NCBI GenBank assembly: GCA_018668695.1
Contig: JABJBS010000232.1
Span: forward strand, 1-56,927
Length of the DNA stretch: 56,927 bases
Direction: 5' to 3'
Source of the DNA: Deltaproteobacteria bacterium
Lineage (GTDB): Bacteria > Myxococcota > XYA12-FULL-58-9 > JABJBS01
The position numbers and the translations under genes are program-made. The notes beneath the pieces were generated by a model. It searched no databases and had not been told where the DNA came from. It saw only the letters and a list, made by a program, of their open reading frames with translations. Positions 45,119 to 54,335 of this stretch are shown piece by piece. Positions within the stretch are counted from its first letter, which is position 1. Each line of letters opens with the position of its first letter.

Positions 45119-46447
45119 ATGAAAAACGTATCCTTACTCATCGGAGTATCATTTCTTTTGATCAGCTGCTCAGGCGAAGAAGCCGCAGACGACCAAGCTC
45201 AGATCGACTACGATGGCCCCACCTATTACGAGCATGTCGCACCCATCCTCGCGAAAAATTGCAATAGCTGCCACCAACCTGGAAATGTCGGCCCATTTAA
45301 CTTTGGTTCCTACGATGAAGCAGTGAGCTACCGCGACATGATCCAAGCCGCGGTTCGCTCTGAGACGATGCCTCCGTTCCCACCACGAACTGACGGCAGC
45401 TGCCGCGAGTTGGTCGATGAACGCATGATGACCGACGCCGATCGTGAAACATTACTCACTTGGATAGAAGCCGATACGCCGGCAGGAGACCCCGCCTCGG
45501 CTCCCGAAGAAGCGGTGCTTGATACGACCGGCCTAGAAGTTTTGGGTGCGCCGACAAGTTACGCCGATTGGGGATTCGATTTTCAACCCACTGAAGGTCT
45601 CTACGAAGAATGGCGATGCCTTCTGGTCGACCCGGGCTGGGACGAGACCGTACACTTGGAAGCGGTAGGCGTGGATCCGGGTAACCGCGGCGTGGTTCAT
45701 CACATCATCGTCTTTGGTGTGCTCCCCGGCAATGACGATGCATTGGCTGAGCTCGAAGCTGAGGATGATATTCCTGGTTACTGGTGCCCGAACGGCGCCC
45801 GCCTAGACGGAGCATTCAATATTGCAGGCTATGCACCAGGCTCGCCAACTCGCCCCTTCCCTGACGGCGCAACCGTCAGCTTGCCTGCAGGAACCAAATT
45901 CTTGATGCAGATGCACTACAATTATGCTGCGGTCCGAGAAGACGATATGAGTAAGGCTCTCTTCTGGGAAGTGGACGAGCCGTCAGCAACCAGCCCGTCT
46001 GGTTTGACACTGGTCAACCAATGGTTCGAGATTCCGAAAAACGCGATATCCTATTCCGCCGAAGGTATCTCCCGTATTGTTGCCGCCGACCAACCTACAC
46101 CGACCCCGCTCTCTCAACACCCTGGCCTTGCCTGGGGGGCCAGCGGTCACATGCACACCCTTGGAAAAGAAGTTAAGATTGACCTCATCAAGCCAGACGG
46201 CAGTGAGGAGTGTCTACTGCATATCCCGAAATGGGACTTTAACTGGCAAGGCTCTTATCGGTTCAAGGAGCCAGTGCAACTTGAAGTTGATGATCAAGTG
46301 AAGATCACTTGTACCTGGGACAATACTCAGGCCAACCAAGCCTATGGACCTGATGGCGAGCAGATTGAAACGCGAACAGTAAGATGGGGTGACGGTACCT
46401 TTGACGAGATGTGCCTCGGCAGTCTCCAAATGACTCGAGACAGATAA
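45119..46447 (+). CDS. Cytochrome c / copper type II monooxygenase fusion lipoprotein
   Basis: A 442-residue lipoprotein (LISC, Cys17). An N-terminal c-type haem site, CNSCH (residues 48-52) with MPPFPP (Met84) as the possible distal ligand, makes a single cytochrome c-like domain. The rest is a PHM/DBM-like copper domain with His194-His195 (VVHHIIVFG), His266 (LMQMHYN), His344 and His346 (SGHMHTLG) and Met431 (DEMCLG). The haem could feed electrons to the copper sites, replacing the ascorbate used by animal enzymes; this is inferred. A GGGGGG stretch precedes the ATG. Confidence 0.88.
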   Translation: MKNVSLLIGVSFLLISCSGEEAADDQAQIDYDGPTYYEHVAPILAKNCNSCHQPGNVGPFNFGSYDEAVSYRDMIQAAVRSETMPPFPPRTDGSCRELVDERMMTDADRETLLTWIEADTPAGDPASAPEEAVLDTTGLEVLGAPTSYADWGFDFQPTEGLYEEWRCLLVDPGWDETVHLEAVGVDPGNRGVVHHIIVFGVLPGNDDALAELEAEDDIPGYWCPNGARLDGAFNIAGYAPGSPTRPFPDGATVSLPAGTKFLMQMHYNYAAVREDDMSKALFWEVDEPSATSPSGLTLVNQWFEIPKNAISYSAEGISRIVAADQPTPTPLSQHPGLAWGASGHMHTLGKEVKIDLIKPDGSEECLLHIPKWDFNWQGSYRFKEPVQLEVDDQVKITCTWDNTQANQAYGPDGEQIETRTVRWGDGTFDEMCLGSLQMTRDR

Positions 46448-46538
46448 CCCGGTGCTGAAATATTTTAAGTATAATAACCTTAGAATAACGACAGTGTAGC
46501 CCATCCAATAATTGGTTCATGTATATTGGGTAAACGGA

Positions 46539-47825
46539 TTAAAGCGCCTTACGCCAAATGGTGAAACAGCTTAGCCAGATTTCGTCGTCAAAGATAAATA
46601 CACCGGGCCTTCTTTGAGATCCGCTATAGTCGACCATCACCTCTTCCGAGCCGTCTTGACCCATCTTGAGCACTTTCTCATCACGATGAATGTAAAGCGC
46701 ATCAGGCAGAACGCCTGTCGAGTTCAACACGTCGAACACGGCTAGATCAAAACTGGTCCATACATCGGTGTTCATGTTGTACCAGAGCAACGTATCGTCG
46801 GCACCACCGCAGAAAAAGCCATCTGAATGGGGCTGCGGATAACCCACACAATCAGTATTGAAAGCTGACCAGCTGGCACCCTCGTCGTCACTTCTCTGAA
46901 TAAGAAGCGTGTTCTCTGGAATAAGCATTCCCCAGCGAATCATAGCCAGAGATGAGTCTAATGCTATGATTTGCCGACCATCGTAATCTGAAGTGGGCTC
47001 CTCACCCATCATTTCCCAGGTTGGGGATGGTAATCCCAAATCGATACGCCAAGTCTGTCGTGATACGGGATCCCCTCCCTCATCGACCCGAGTGGTCTGA
47101 TAGATCTTCGTACCCCGCGCAACTTTTTCACCTTCATGGCTAAAACCCGCTAAAAAAGGTAAATCGCTCCATGTATGGCCGTAATCAAGGCTGTATTGGT
47201 CGTTGGTAATAATGACGTCCGACGCCAGCGTCATACTCCAAGACTCAACCCCAGTATCACTCCAGGTTTGAGTCTGCGCATTAAAGCGGTGCAAGGTTGA
47301 ACCCATCGTCGCCAAGAGTTCACCGTCGTATTTTCTCATTCGGTATGGCTGCGGAAAGAGATCTGTCAAACCACCTTCGACCTTCGAAAAGCCTGGGATT
47401 GTCATCGGTGAAGTAACCGTTCCCTCCCGATATAACTGAAATCCACCCGCCGTCCTTCCAGCAATGGTCACATCGTAGGGCATCGCGCTGAAACTTCTAA
47501 ACGAAAGGTACCAGCTATCGGGGTCATCATTGAAGCGACTGCTGTAATAGCTGGCTCGAAAACTCTGACCATCCACCTCGATGGAGACTTGCCCCGATGG
47601 ACAACCAGACATTCCCATGCAGCTTGCCCAATTCGTGCTTTTCCTAAACTCGAAGGTTCCATCTAAACCAAACCAACGCAGCGTCTTATCCTGGCGAAAC
47701 TCAACAGTCTCACCCGTAGAGATTTCCGTCCACGTGCCATAAACTCGTTCGTCTGGCTTAATTCCACACGCAGTTAAAAAACTTAAACAAATCGGGAAGA
47801 GTAGCAGCTTGCCTAGTTGCATCAT
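46539..47825 (-). CDS. BNR-repeat-like lipoprotein
   Basis: A 428-residue lipoprotein (LTAC, Cys20) with AAGGAG seven bases before the ATG. The first 140 residues include a lipocalin-like start (GTWTEISTGETVEFRQDKTLRWFG). The later part contains Asp-box-type turns (SLDYGHTWSDL, SDDEGASWSAF) and propeller strands, so a sialidase-like fold without evident catalytic residues is likely. It probably binds sugars or proteins at the surface. Confidence 0.75.
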   Translation of the reverse strand: MMQLGKLLLFPICLSFLTACGIKPDERVYGTWTEISTGETVEFRQDKTLRWFGLDGTFEFRKSTNWASCMGMSGCPSGQVSIEVDGQSFRASYYSSRFNDDPDSWYLSFRSFSAMPYDVTIAGRTAGGFQLYREGTVTSPMTIPGFSKVEGGLTDLFPQPYRMRKYDGELLATMGSTLHRFNAQTQTWSDTGVESWSMTLASDVIITNDQYSLDYGHTWSDLPFLAGFSHEGEKVARGTKIYQTTRVDEGGDPVSRQTWRIDLGLPSPTWEMMGEEPTSDYDGRQIIALDSSLAMIRWGMLIPENTLLIQRSDDEGASWSAFNTDCVGYPQPHSDGFFCGGADDTLLWYNMNTDVWTSFDLAVFDVLNSTGVLPDALYIHRDEKVLKMGQDGSEEVMVDYSGSQRRPGVFIFDDEIWLSCFTIWRKAL

Positions 47826-48105
47826 GGTCTTGCTCCTTCTTTGAAAACGCTACCCTGAAAGACCATGTAGGCGACAAGTGCTCCAGTGTACCGTGGCTCC
47901 CTACAGACAGACTTCAGATTTCCACCCAGTTCAATATATTTAATATAACAAGGTCTTTCCGCCACAGTTCTAGAGTGGTCAACTCGTCGTGAAAACGGTC
48001 TCAGTAGCGGAATATTGCAATAGGCAGGAAAGGCTGAATTGTTCACCAGGACCAAAGAAGTCGTAAAAGACATCCTACGTGGTCTTGATGTCGAGTGTAT
48101 AAAGA

Positions 48106-49821
48106 CTACTCGCAAATACTCAGGAATCCACCAGACTCCTCAATCTCACTTTGGGGCCCGCACCACGTGTAAGCTTCCACGTCACAGGTTACCGCATTAC
48201 AAGTCCAGTCATCAGGACTGTCCGCGTCGCGGCAAACGGCATTGGCGCTGCAGTGAATCGAGCAATACCCGGTTTCGTCGCCCGGCATTTTAACACAGAA
48301 ATTAGTAGGGCTTGAGCAGCTCTCGTCGTCGGTACAAACATCATTCCACGGCGCGAGTTCATTGGTTCCAGTCTCTGTACCCGAGCTATCTCCCGGCTCT
48401 GTGACGGTCTCACTGCCCTCGTAAGTGAACAGGCATCGAGTAATTGGAATCGCAATATCCTTGAGCACGTAGAGGTAGTATTCCTTGCCTTGCTCTAAGG
48501 CGGCAGGCTCGCCGGATTCCGGGAAGACTTGGCGAACACCGGTTGGCAATTGGCCGTAAGTAAAACCGTCCGTGATGCCATCGTCTCTATGGTCAACATC
48601 AAACCTCCACAGCACCCCGGTGGGTAAATCAAGATTTGGCGGTGTGCTTGGGTTCGCGCTGCCCGACTCCAGAACATATACATAACGGGCTCTCCCTCCG
48701 CTCCACTCTAGCGTCCCGTCAACATTTACCCCTTCCCCGTTTTCGCAAACGGTTGGCTCGTAAATCATCTGAGAGTGAAGTGGTCCACCGGTTGGATCTG
48801 TATCAGCAAAGTCTGCCTCCGACGCACCCCGGCGCCCCAATTCACCTTCAAAGAAAGCAACCATACGCTCGATGTCGGTGGTGGGAATACCCGTTCGCGT
48901 TCGGTCAAAGCCGTTGTTGTCTTCTGGTTCGTGTGCCCCCAAAGCGGTCGAGTCCACCCAGCCGGCCATAATGGCTAAGCCCAGGTCGGTAAATGTATCG
49001 GTCCAAATGCCTTCAGCCTCGGTGTCCCAGTTTGCGGCTCCACGAGGGGCCACACTATCGCTGTGGCAACAAACACATCCACACGACTCTGCTTGGCGTT
49101 TCGCCCAGTCTACCTCACCCAAAAACCCAGCGTTGATCCAGAGCGGATCGTTTTCCGGAGTTTTGAAGTTCGACGGTGGAACCGGAGCGTAGGGTCGCTG
49201 CGTTAACACAGCACTGCACTCTGCGTAGTCGATATACTTTCGGCCTTCTTCGGTACAGCCTCCAATAGTTCCCCAAGTACACACTTCATCGTTTGCGCTG
49301 CTACCGGGCTCTTGTCCATTGACCGCCTCGCGGCACATCAACTCACCCGGTTGAAACACGCTTCCGCCGGAACCAATTCCGTCAGTATCCAGGTCATCAA
49401 CGAGTCCCTCACAGACAGCCGAAGGAATGAATTGGCCGCCCCCAAAGAGTTCACAACCCATCTCGGAGCTTTCGCATTCACGCTCCGAGGAGCCCGGGAA
49501 AACAATGTGGTAATGTTCCGATGATTGGCCGCCCATTAAGCAGTAACCGAGTGTTTCGGTGTAGGAGCACGAACCTTCAGCGAACACAGATTCCTGTTGG
49601 CCGTTGCAGTCGTCGAGGCCGGTTTCCAAGGTCCATGCAGTGCCTCGGTATTCGCGGCATTCCTCGAGATTGGAGAATATATTCCGATACACACAGTGAG
49701 CAGTCGCCGGATCCAGCTCTTCGCCTTCATCAGACTCCCCATCGGTACAGCCGACCGCAACACCACAGATTAACAAGACAATCATGAATTTTAGTTGGGG
49801 CTGCGATGGGTACGAATACAC
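48106..49821 (-). CDS. Large Cys-rich lipoprotein with CVCCH motif
   Basis: A 571-residue lipoprotein: a GTG start with GAGGAG seven bases upstream, and lipobox VGC (Cys25). It has many paired Cys. SCGCVCCHSDSVAPRGAANWDTEAEG around residue 240 contains CxxCH, which could bind haem c or be structural. The C-terminal region (CTDDESCSSPTNFCVKMPGDETGYCSIHC) is EGF-like. I do not recognise the family. It stands alone on the minus strand between divergent and convergent neighbours. Confidence 0.75.
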   Translation of the reverse strand: MYSYPSQPQLKFMIVLLICGVAVGCTDGESDEGEELDPATAHCVYRNIFSNLEECREYRGTAWTLETGLDDCNGQQESVFAEGSCSYTETLGYCLMGGQSSEHYHIVFPGSSERECESSEMGCELFGGGQFIPSAVCEGLVDDLDTDGIGSGGSVFQPGELMCREAVNGQEPGSSANDEVCTWGTIGGCTEEGRKYIDYAECSAVLTQRPYAPVPPSNFKTPENDPLWINAGFLGEVDWAKRQAESCGCVCCHSDSVAPRGAANWDTEAEGIWTDTFTDLGLAIMAGWVDSTALGAHEPEDNNGFDRTRTGIPTTDIERMVAFFEGELGRRGASEADFADTDPTGGPLHSQMIYEPTVCENGEGVNVDGTLEWSGGRARYVYVLESGSANPSTPPNLDLPTGVLWRFDVDHRDDGITDGFTYGQLPTGVRQVFPESGEPAALEQGKEYYLYVLKDIAIPITRCLFTYEGSETVTEPGDSSGTETGTNELAPWNDVCTDDESCSSPTNFCVKMPGDETGYCSIHCSANAVCRDADSPDDWTCNAVTCDVEAYTWCGPQSEIEESGGFLSICE

Positions 49822-50134
49822 GAAAAAACTCCTCTGTGTGAACCTGCTCTACTTCTAGGGGTGTAAGTTGGGTATCCATCGACAAGGTTTCAACCGAACC
49901 GGTAAAAATCAGCTGGGAAGTAACCTACGGGCGGGAACCTAGCCCTCCGGGCCTCCGTGGACATTGCGCCCAGCGACTCCTTGCCTCCGGAAAAAGCGTC
50001 CCTAAGCTATTGATTTAGGGAGTCATTATTTAACTTTGCCGTTTTGAGCCTAAGGGCCTAAGGGTATTCGGTGCCTGTAATCCTGGTGCGATCCGGATAG
50101 CCAAACCAAATCAACTTAGAGCCGCGGATAATAC
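49822..50134. other. Intergenic region upstream of split photolyase genes
   Basis: These 313 bases separate the Cys-rich lipoprotein (minus) from the FAD-domain gene (plus). I see no gene. The second half contains the CCTAA/TTAGG motif cluster at 49999-50064. Confidence 0.5.
49999..50064 (+). promoter_or_regulatory. CCTAA/TTAGG motif cluster
   Basis: An inverted repeat TCCCTAA (49999-50005) / TTAGGGA (50015-50021), spaced by nine bases, is followed by a tandem CCTAAGGG CCTAAGGG (50049-50064). The same core appears four times within 66 bases, 70-135 bases upstream of the FAD-domain gene. It may be a regulator binding array for a light- or damage-controlled promoter; this is unproven. Confidence 0.3.
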
Positions 50135-50950
50135 ATGACGGACAAATCAAACCCTACTCCAGAACTTCTGCCTAACTCGTTTGAGAGCCGTGAGGCGCTG
50201 GTTCAGCATGTACGCAACATCACGTCCTGGACCACTGCAGAAGAGCCCAGCCACCACCTAGGCGGGCGCAATGCTGGTGAAGCGAAGCTCACCCAAATCA
50301 AACCCAAGGAGTACGGTAGAACGCGAAACCATTTGGCCGGTGACGTATCGCAACTATCGCCTTATATCCGCCACGGAATCATCGGTTTGGCTGAGGCGCG
50401 CGATGCTGCCTTGGCAAAAGTTGATAAACCCGCCCAGGCTGAGAAATTCGTCCAAGAGCTGGCCTGGCGAGATTTCTGGCAACGTATTTACGTCGCTCAT
50501 CCTGATTGGTTGTGGAACAACATTGAAGAATACAAAACGGGCTGGAACACAGCGGATTATGCAACTGAGCTTCCAGTCGACATCACCGACGGACATACGG
50601 GAGTAGCCTGCATCGACCATTTCATTCATGACCTAACTACAACCGGCTACCTGCACAACCATGCACGCATGTATTTGGCTTCTTATGTGGTCCATTGGCG
50701 AAGGGTTACTTGGCAGGCAGGAGCACGCTGGTTTCTGCACCACCTTCTCGACGGTGACCCGGCAAGCAACAATTTATCCTGGCAATGGATAGCGAGTACC
50801 TTCAGTTCGAAGCCCTACTTTTTTAACTTATCGAATGTTCAAAAATACGCAGACGACACCGTGAATACGAGTCCGAAAATGAACCAAGTACTGGACGCAT
50901 CCTACGAAGATTTGGAAGCTAGACTCTTTCCCCGCAAGGAACGGTCATGA
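50135..50950 (+). CDS. Stand-alone photolyase/cryptochrome FAD-binding domain protein
   Basis: A 271-residue protein equal to the C-terminal helical FAD domain of photolyases without the N-terminal antenna domain. Motifs: LSPYIRHGIIGLAEARDAAL, FVQELAWRDFWQRIYVAHPDWLW, GYLHNHARMYLASYVVHWRRVTWQAGARWFLHHLLDGDPASNNLSWQWIASTFSSKPYFFN. The LHNHARMxxASY...LLDGDPASNxLSWQW pattern is that of the short FAD-binding family. Its TGA overlaps the ATG of the next gene as ATGA, so the two proteins are coupled. Whether it repairs DNA or signals is unknown. Confidence 0.85.
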   Translation: MTDKSNPTPELLPNSFESREALVQHVRNITSWTTAEEPSHHLGGRNAGEAKLTQIKPKEYGRTRNHLAGDVSQLSPYIRHGIIGLAEARDAALAKVDKPAQAEKFVQELAWRDFWQRIYVAHPDWLWNNIEEYKTGWNTADYATELPVDITDGHTGVACIDHFIHDLTTTGYLHNHARMYLASYVVHWRRVTWQAGARWFLHHLLDGDPASNNLSWQWIASTFSSKPYFFNLSNVQKYADDTVNTSPKMNQVLDASYEDLEARLFPRKERS

Positions 50951-51369
50951 CTCAGTCTATTATCTGGGTTCATGAAGATGCCATGGGAAAACACCACCCT
51001 CTCTACACCGGTATCAAGATCGAAACAGACGCGTTCTACGTTTGGGATGAGGACCACCTCCGAGAAATGGATTACGGCTTTCAAAGGCTGGTGTTCATCT
51101 ATGAGACACTTTGTGAGCTGGGTGTTACCATCTATCACGGCAACATCGAGAAGGTTGCCGTGGAGCTTGCGAGGCTGAGGAGCGCTGAACATATTCGAAC
51201 CGCATTCAGTCCGAACCCCGTCATTCAAGCCGTGACCAAAGAGCTCGCCCAAACAGTCTCCGTCGTCACAATCGGTGATGAACCGTTTGTCACATTAAAA
51301 CGGCCAATCAAGCTAAAGCGTTTCTTCAGTTATTGGAAAAAAGCTCGACCTGTTCTTTTACGGGAATAG
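50947..51369 (+). CDS. Separate photolyase N-terminal (antenna/Rossmann)-like domain protein
   Basis: A 140-residue alpha/beta protein starting SIIWVHEDAMGKHHPLY, then AFYVWDEDHL, YGFQRLVFIYETLCELGVTIYHGNIEKVAVELARLRSAEHIRTAFSP and a FSYWKKARPVLL C-terminus. This is the order of strands and helices of the photolyase N-terminal domain that usually precedes the FAD domain. Here it is encoded after it. It starts with ATGA overlap and would pair with the FAD-domain protein to rebuild a photolyase. Its last 44 bases overlap the end of the convergent full-length photolyase gene. Confidence 0.75.
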   Translation: MTQSIIWVHEDAMGKHHPLYTGIKIETDAFYVWDEDHLREMDYGFQRLVFIYETLCELGVTIYHGNIEKVAVELARLRSAEHIRTAFSPNPVIQAVTKELAQTVSVVTIGDEPFVTLKRPIKLKRFFSYWKKARPVLLRE

Positions 51370-52891
51370 ATTTCTCAGTTCCGCTCTTCGTCGCACGTGA
51401 CCTTTGTCTCGGGTTGCGGGGTCTCCGGCGACTACCGTGCTTTAGATAAATCTGCTTCGCCTGTTCTTTTGCTTCGGGTGTCTTCCGGCATGCGTAAATT
51501 CGTTCCTTAGCTGTCTTTACTGCGCTGGCGTGTTGCACCAATGGCTCGGGGTAATCAATACCCATCTCGCAGCTTGCGTCTGTCTGAACCTGAGCTGGCA
51601 TTTGCGCGGGCTCGGCGAGGTACTTGCGAGGTACATCCGACAACTCTGGAACCCAATGTTTGATGAATTCGCCGTTCGGGTCTTGGTCTCGTACCTGCTT
51701 AGTGGGGGAATAGATACGCACCGCATTGATACCGGTCGTTCCACTTTGCATTTGCATCTGCGAGTAATGAATACCAGGCTCGAAATCTAAAAATTGTCTT
51801 CCTAAGAATAATCCGGTTGGCCGCCAGTGCAACCAAAGGTGGTAGCTGGCAAAGCTTACCAACATCGCTCGCATCCGGAAGTTAATCCAGCCCGTAGCAA
51901 CCAGCGCACGCATACAGGCATCGACCATCGGGTAACCGGTCCTCCCAGCCTTCCAAGCCTCAAACCGTTCCTCGTTAGGCTCCTCACTGCGCATTCCATC
52001 GTAAACCCGAGCAAGGTTACGGTGTTCAATTTCAGTTTCGTCTTCGAACTTTTGCATGAAATGACAATGCCAGCGGAGACGCTTTTCAAAACTCGCCAAT
52101 GAGGTGAGCCAAGTCTTTCCGATATCGTCACCGGCGGCCCTCCACTGCTTGAGCTGCTCTCGGCGCGCTACCGTGGTCTGGTAGACTGTCTTAATCGAAA
52201 TACAGCCGTAGGCCAGGTATGGGCTGAGCCTGCTGCAACCAGACCAAGCAGTAACCGGGCTGGACATATCCGTTCGGTAATTCTCACCGCGGCTGTCGAG
52301 GAATGAGTTGAATACTTTATGCGCTTCCCGCGCGCCGCCAAGCTGAACTTGCAAATCCAACGCCTTCTTGACCGGTTCTTTTCTCCACCGCGGGGGGATA
52401 AGTGCAGGATAGAGCTGGTCGGGTGTTTGAGATAGCGGACTTTTCATCCTTCGTGCCCACTTACCTGCCCACCCATCTCTTTTCTTGAGCGGCCGAAAAA
52501 TTCCGTGTTGAGCAATTTCATTCCAGTCCACCCCCGAGTTCCGGGCCCAACTCGCTATTTTCTGGTCACGCTCGTAGGTGGCATTGTTTCCAGTTTCCTC
52601 GTGGCTCCAAATAGCTTCGAACGGAATCTCGGCATGCAATTCCTCCAGGACCTGGAGAGCGTCACCCTTCACCCTCAAGAGTCCTGCCCCCATGTCACGA
52701 AGCCTGGTGTCTAGCTCGCTTAGGCATTGCTCCAGAAAGATTCCGTCCCGTTCCCCAAATTCCGCGGCTTCCTGAATAATCGGCTCATCGATGTAGAGGC
52801 AGATCACCGAACCTCGATTTGCTGCCTCGTACAGGGGCTGATGGTCTTCGACCCTTAGGTCCCGCTTGAACCAAACCAATTGAGTAGACAT
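51326..52891 (-). CDS. Full-length cryptochrome/deoxyribodipyrimidine photolyase family protein
   Basis: A 521-residue flavoprotein with an antenna domain (QLVWFKRDLRVEDHQPLYEA, then SVICLYIDEPIIQ) and a FAD domain (SPYLAYGCISIKTVYQTT, EKRLRWHCHFMQKFED, WKAGRTGYPMVDACMRALVATGWINFRMRAMLVSFASYHLWLHW, GIHYSQMQMQSGTTGINAVRIYSPTKQVRDQDPNGEFIKHWVPEL). This resembles the cryptochrome/class I photolyase layout. The Arg/Lys-rich C-terminal tail (HGSRRRPRNPRQRSRATKSG) may bind nucleic acid. CPD repair or signalling cannot be separated by eye. It faces the split pair, with 3' ends overlapping by 44 bases. Confidence 0.9.
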   Translation of the reverse strand: MSTQLVWFKRDLRVEDHQPLYEAANRGSVICLYIDEPIIQEAAEFGERDGIFLEQCLSELDTRLRDMGAGLLRVKGDALQVLEELHAEIPFEAIWSHEETGNNATYERDQKIASWARNSGVDWNEIAQHGIFRPLKKRDGWAGKWARRMKSPLSQTPDQLYPALIPPRWRKEPVKKALDLQVQLGGAREAHKVFNSFLDSRGENYRTDMSSPVTAWSGCSRLSPYLAYGCISIKTVYQTTVARREQLKQWRAAGDDIGKTWLTSLASFEKRLRWHCHFMQKFEDETEIEHRNLARVYDGMRSEEPNEERFEAWKAGRTGYPMVDACMRALVATGWINFRMRAMLVSFASYHLWLHWRPTGLFLGRQFLDFEPGIHYSQMQMQSGTTGINAVRIYSPTKQVRDQDPNGEFIKHWVPELSDVPRKYLAEPAQMPAQVQTDASCEMGIDYPEPLVQHASAVKTAKERIYACRKTPEAKEQAKQIYLKHGSRRRPRNPRQRSRATKSGTEKSIPVKEQVELFSNN

Positions 52892-52948
52892 ATGCGTCCC
52901 TTTCCGCCTAACGCCTGCGCTCTCTCACGTCACAGTGCTGACTTAAGA

Positions 52949-53009
52949 GGGGTACCCCGACGAACCCTGCCAATAGCAAACTTGATTTAGTTCGGCCGAC
53001 GTTAACGTC
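52949..53009 (-). promoter_or_regulatory. Two palindromes upstream of photolyase
   Basis: GGGGTACCCC (52949-52958) and GACGTTAACGTC (52998-53009) are perfect palindromes whose centres are 50 bases (about five helical turns) apart. They lie 58 and 107 bases upstream of the photolyase start. They could be operator sites for the gene; neither is a known motif to me. Confidence 0.3.
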
Positions 53010-53144
53010 TAGGCCAAACCCATAAGAAAACAAGGCCATCGCGGATTTTTTGAGCGCTATGAACTTCTCGTAGTATCTAAACTTTTAAGAAATAGAGGAC
53101 GACACGGTCTGACAATCGATACCTCAAAGAAAAGAAAGTTGAGT

Positions 53145-54323
53145 CTAGCGAGACATAACGTAGACACGTGTAATATCTTTAAAGTCTCTAACCTTGAGAT
53201 TTTCCGGCAAATCTACAGCCTTGAAACCTTCAATTTTTTCGCACTGGTCAATGGTGGTCACCGCCATTGCCGAAACGAACTCGCCAAGATATTGCTTGCC
53301 GGCTTCCAAGGTCAAAGCCAGCTTCGTAAACTCCTGCAATCGAGCGGCAAGATTTGCCGGCTGACCGATAATCGCGAGTTCCGTGCGTTTGTCTGTACCC
53401 AAAATGCCAACCAGGAGTTCACCTGAAGCAGTGCCCACGCTCAGGCGCAACGCCTTAACATCTTCACGCGCCATGCTGCCCACAATATTAGGGAAGGTTT
53501 CAACAATACGCTGAGTAGCCCGAGCTGCCGCCGCCGTACCGCCGCCCCCGGAAAGCCCAAAAACGGCCATCAACCCATCACCTAAATGCTTGTCGACCAC
53601 GCCGCCACAATCGTAGATGATGCCGTGCAACTCTTTGAAGAGTAGCTGTAGAACCATCATCACTTCTGATGCTGGTGTCATCGACGAAAACTTCGTAAAT
53701 CCCCGGATATCAACGAACATCACCGCCATATCAATCTTACGAGGGTCGGAGAGATCTGCCAATTCAGTAGGCACGCTGAGCACAGGTACATCACGACCAG
53801 CAACCTCTAATTCCTTAATCAACTGACTCTGGTTCTCCAAGAGGGTCTTTACCAAGCTAACGAATCGGTGGTTCTCTTCCCGAGCCTTGTTTTGCGCCAC
53901 CGCTTCATGAGTAAGACTCAAAAGAAAATCTGGCTCTACTGGCTTTGTAATGTAGCGAAAGATTCCCGCGTCATTTACAGCACTCATCAGGGATTCAAGT
54001 TCAGCATAACCCGTGAGAATCATCCTCGTGGCCTGATGATGCTGACTGTAAAGCTCGCGACACAATTCGACGCCGGTCATCTTGGGCATGCGGTGATCGG
54101 TTATCACCGCGTGGAATGTGGTTTCCCGACTCTGAATTAATTTAAGAGCTGCCTGGCCGTCTTCCGCCAAAGTCACATTGAAATCTTGTGACAAAATATT
54201 GTTCAAACTCGCTCGATTGACTTCTTCATCTTCTACAACAAGAACGTTACCATGAATCTTACGATTCGTTGCAGCCTCTTTTCGCTCGGATACAAGCTTC
54301 GCTCCTTTGGCCCAATTTAACAT
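53145..54323 (-). CDS. Response regulator with class III cyclase output
   Basis: A 392-residue two-domain protein. The receiver (25-140) has acidic pocket EDEE near residue 31, phospho-acceptor Asp76 (VITDHRMPKMTG) and switch Thr/Lys (LTGY, TKPVE). A coiled-coil linker (145-180) leads to the cyclase catalytic domain, with Asp205 in FVDIRGFTKFSS, Lys245 and Asp249 in VVDKHLGDGLMAVFG, and IIGQPANLAARLQ. Phosphorylation would control cAMP or cGMP synthesis. AGAGGAG precedes the ATG. It follows the histidine kinase gene by 12 bases and is its probable partner. Confidence 0.9.
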   Translation of the reverse strand: MLNWAKGAKLVSERKEAATNRKIHGNVLVVEDEEVNRASLNNILSQDFNVTLAEDGQAALKLIQSRETTFHAVITDHRMPKMTGVELCRELYSQHHQATRMILTGYAELESLMSAVNDAGIFRYITKPVEPDFLLSLTHEAVAQNKAREENHRFVSLVKTLLENQSQLIKELEVAGRDVPVLSVPTELADLSDPRKIDMAVMFVDIRGFTKFSSMTPASEVMMVLQLLFKELHGIIYDCGGVVDKHLGDGLMAVFGLSGGGGTAAAARATQRIVETFPNIVGSMAREDVKALRLSVGTASGELLVGILGTDKRTELAIIGQPANLAARLQEFTKLALTLEAGKQYLGEFVSAMAVTTIDQCEKIEGFKAVDLPENLKVRDFKDITRVYVMSR

Positions 54324-54335
54324 TCCATACTCCTC

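Noticed and set aside
47822-48115. 97-residue minus-strand frame between two lipoprotein genes
   Set aside because: It overlaps the start of one gene and the end of the other, has no ribosome site and shows no recognisable protein features.
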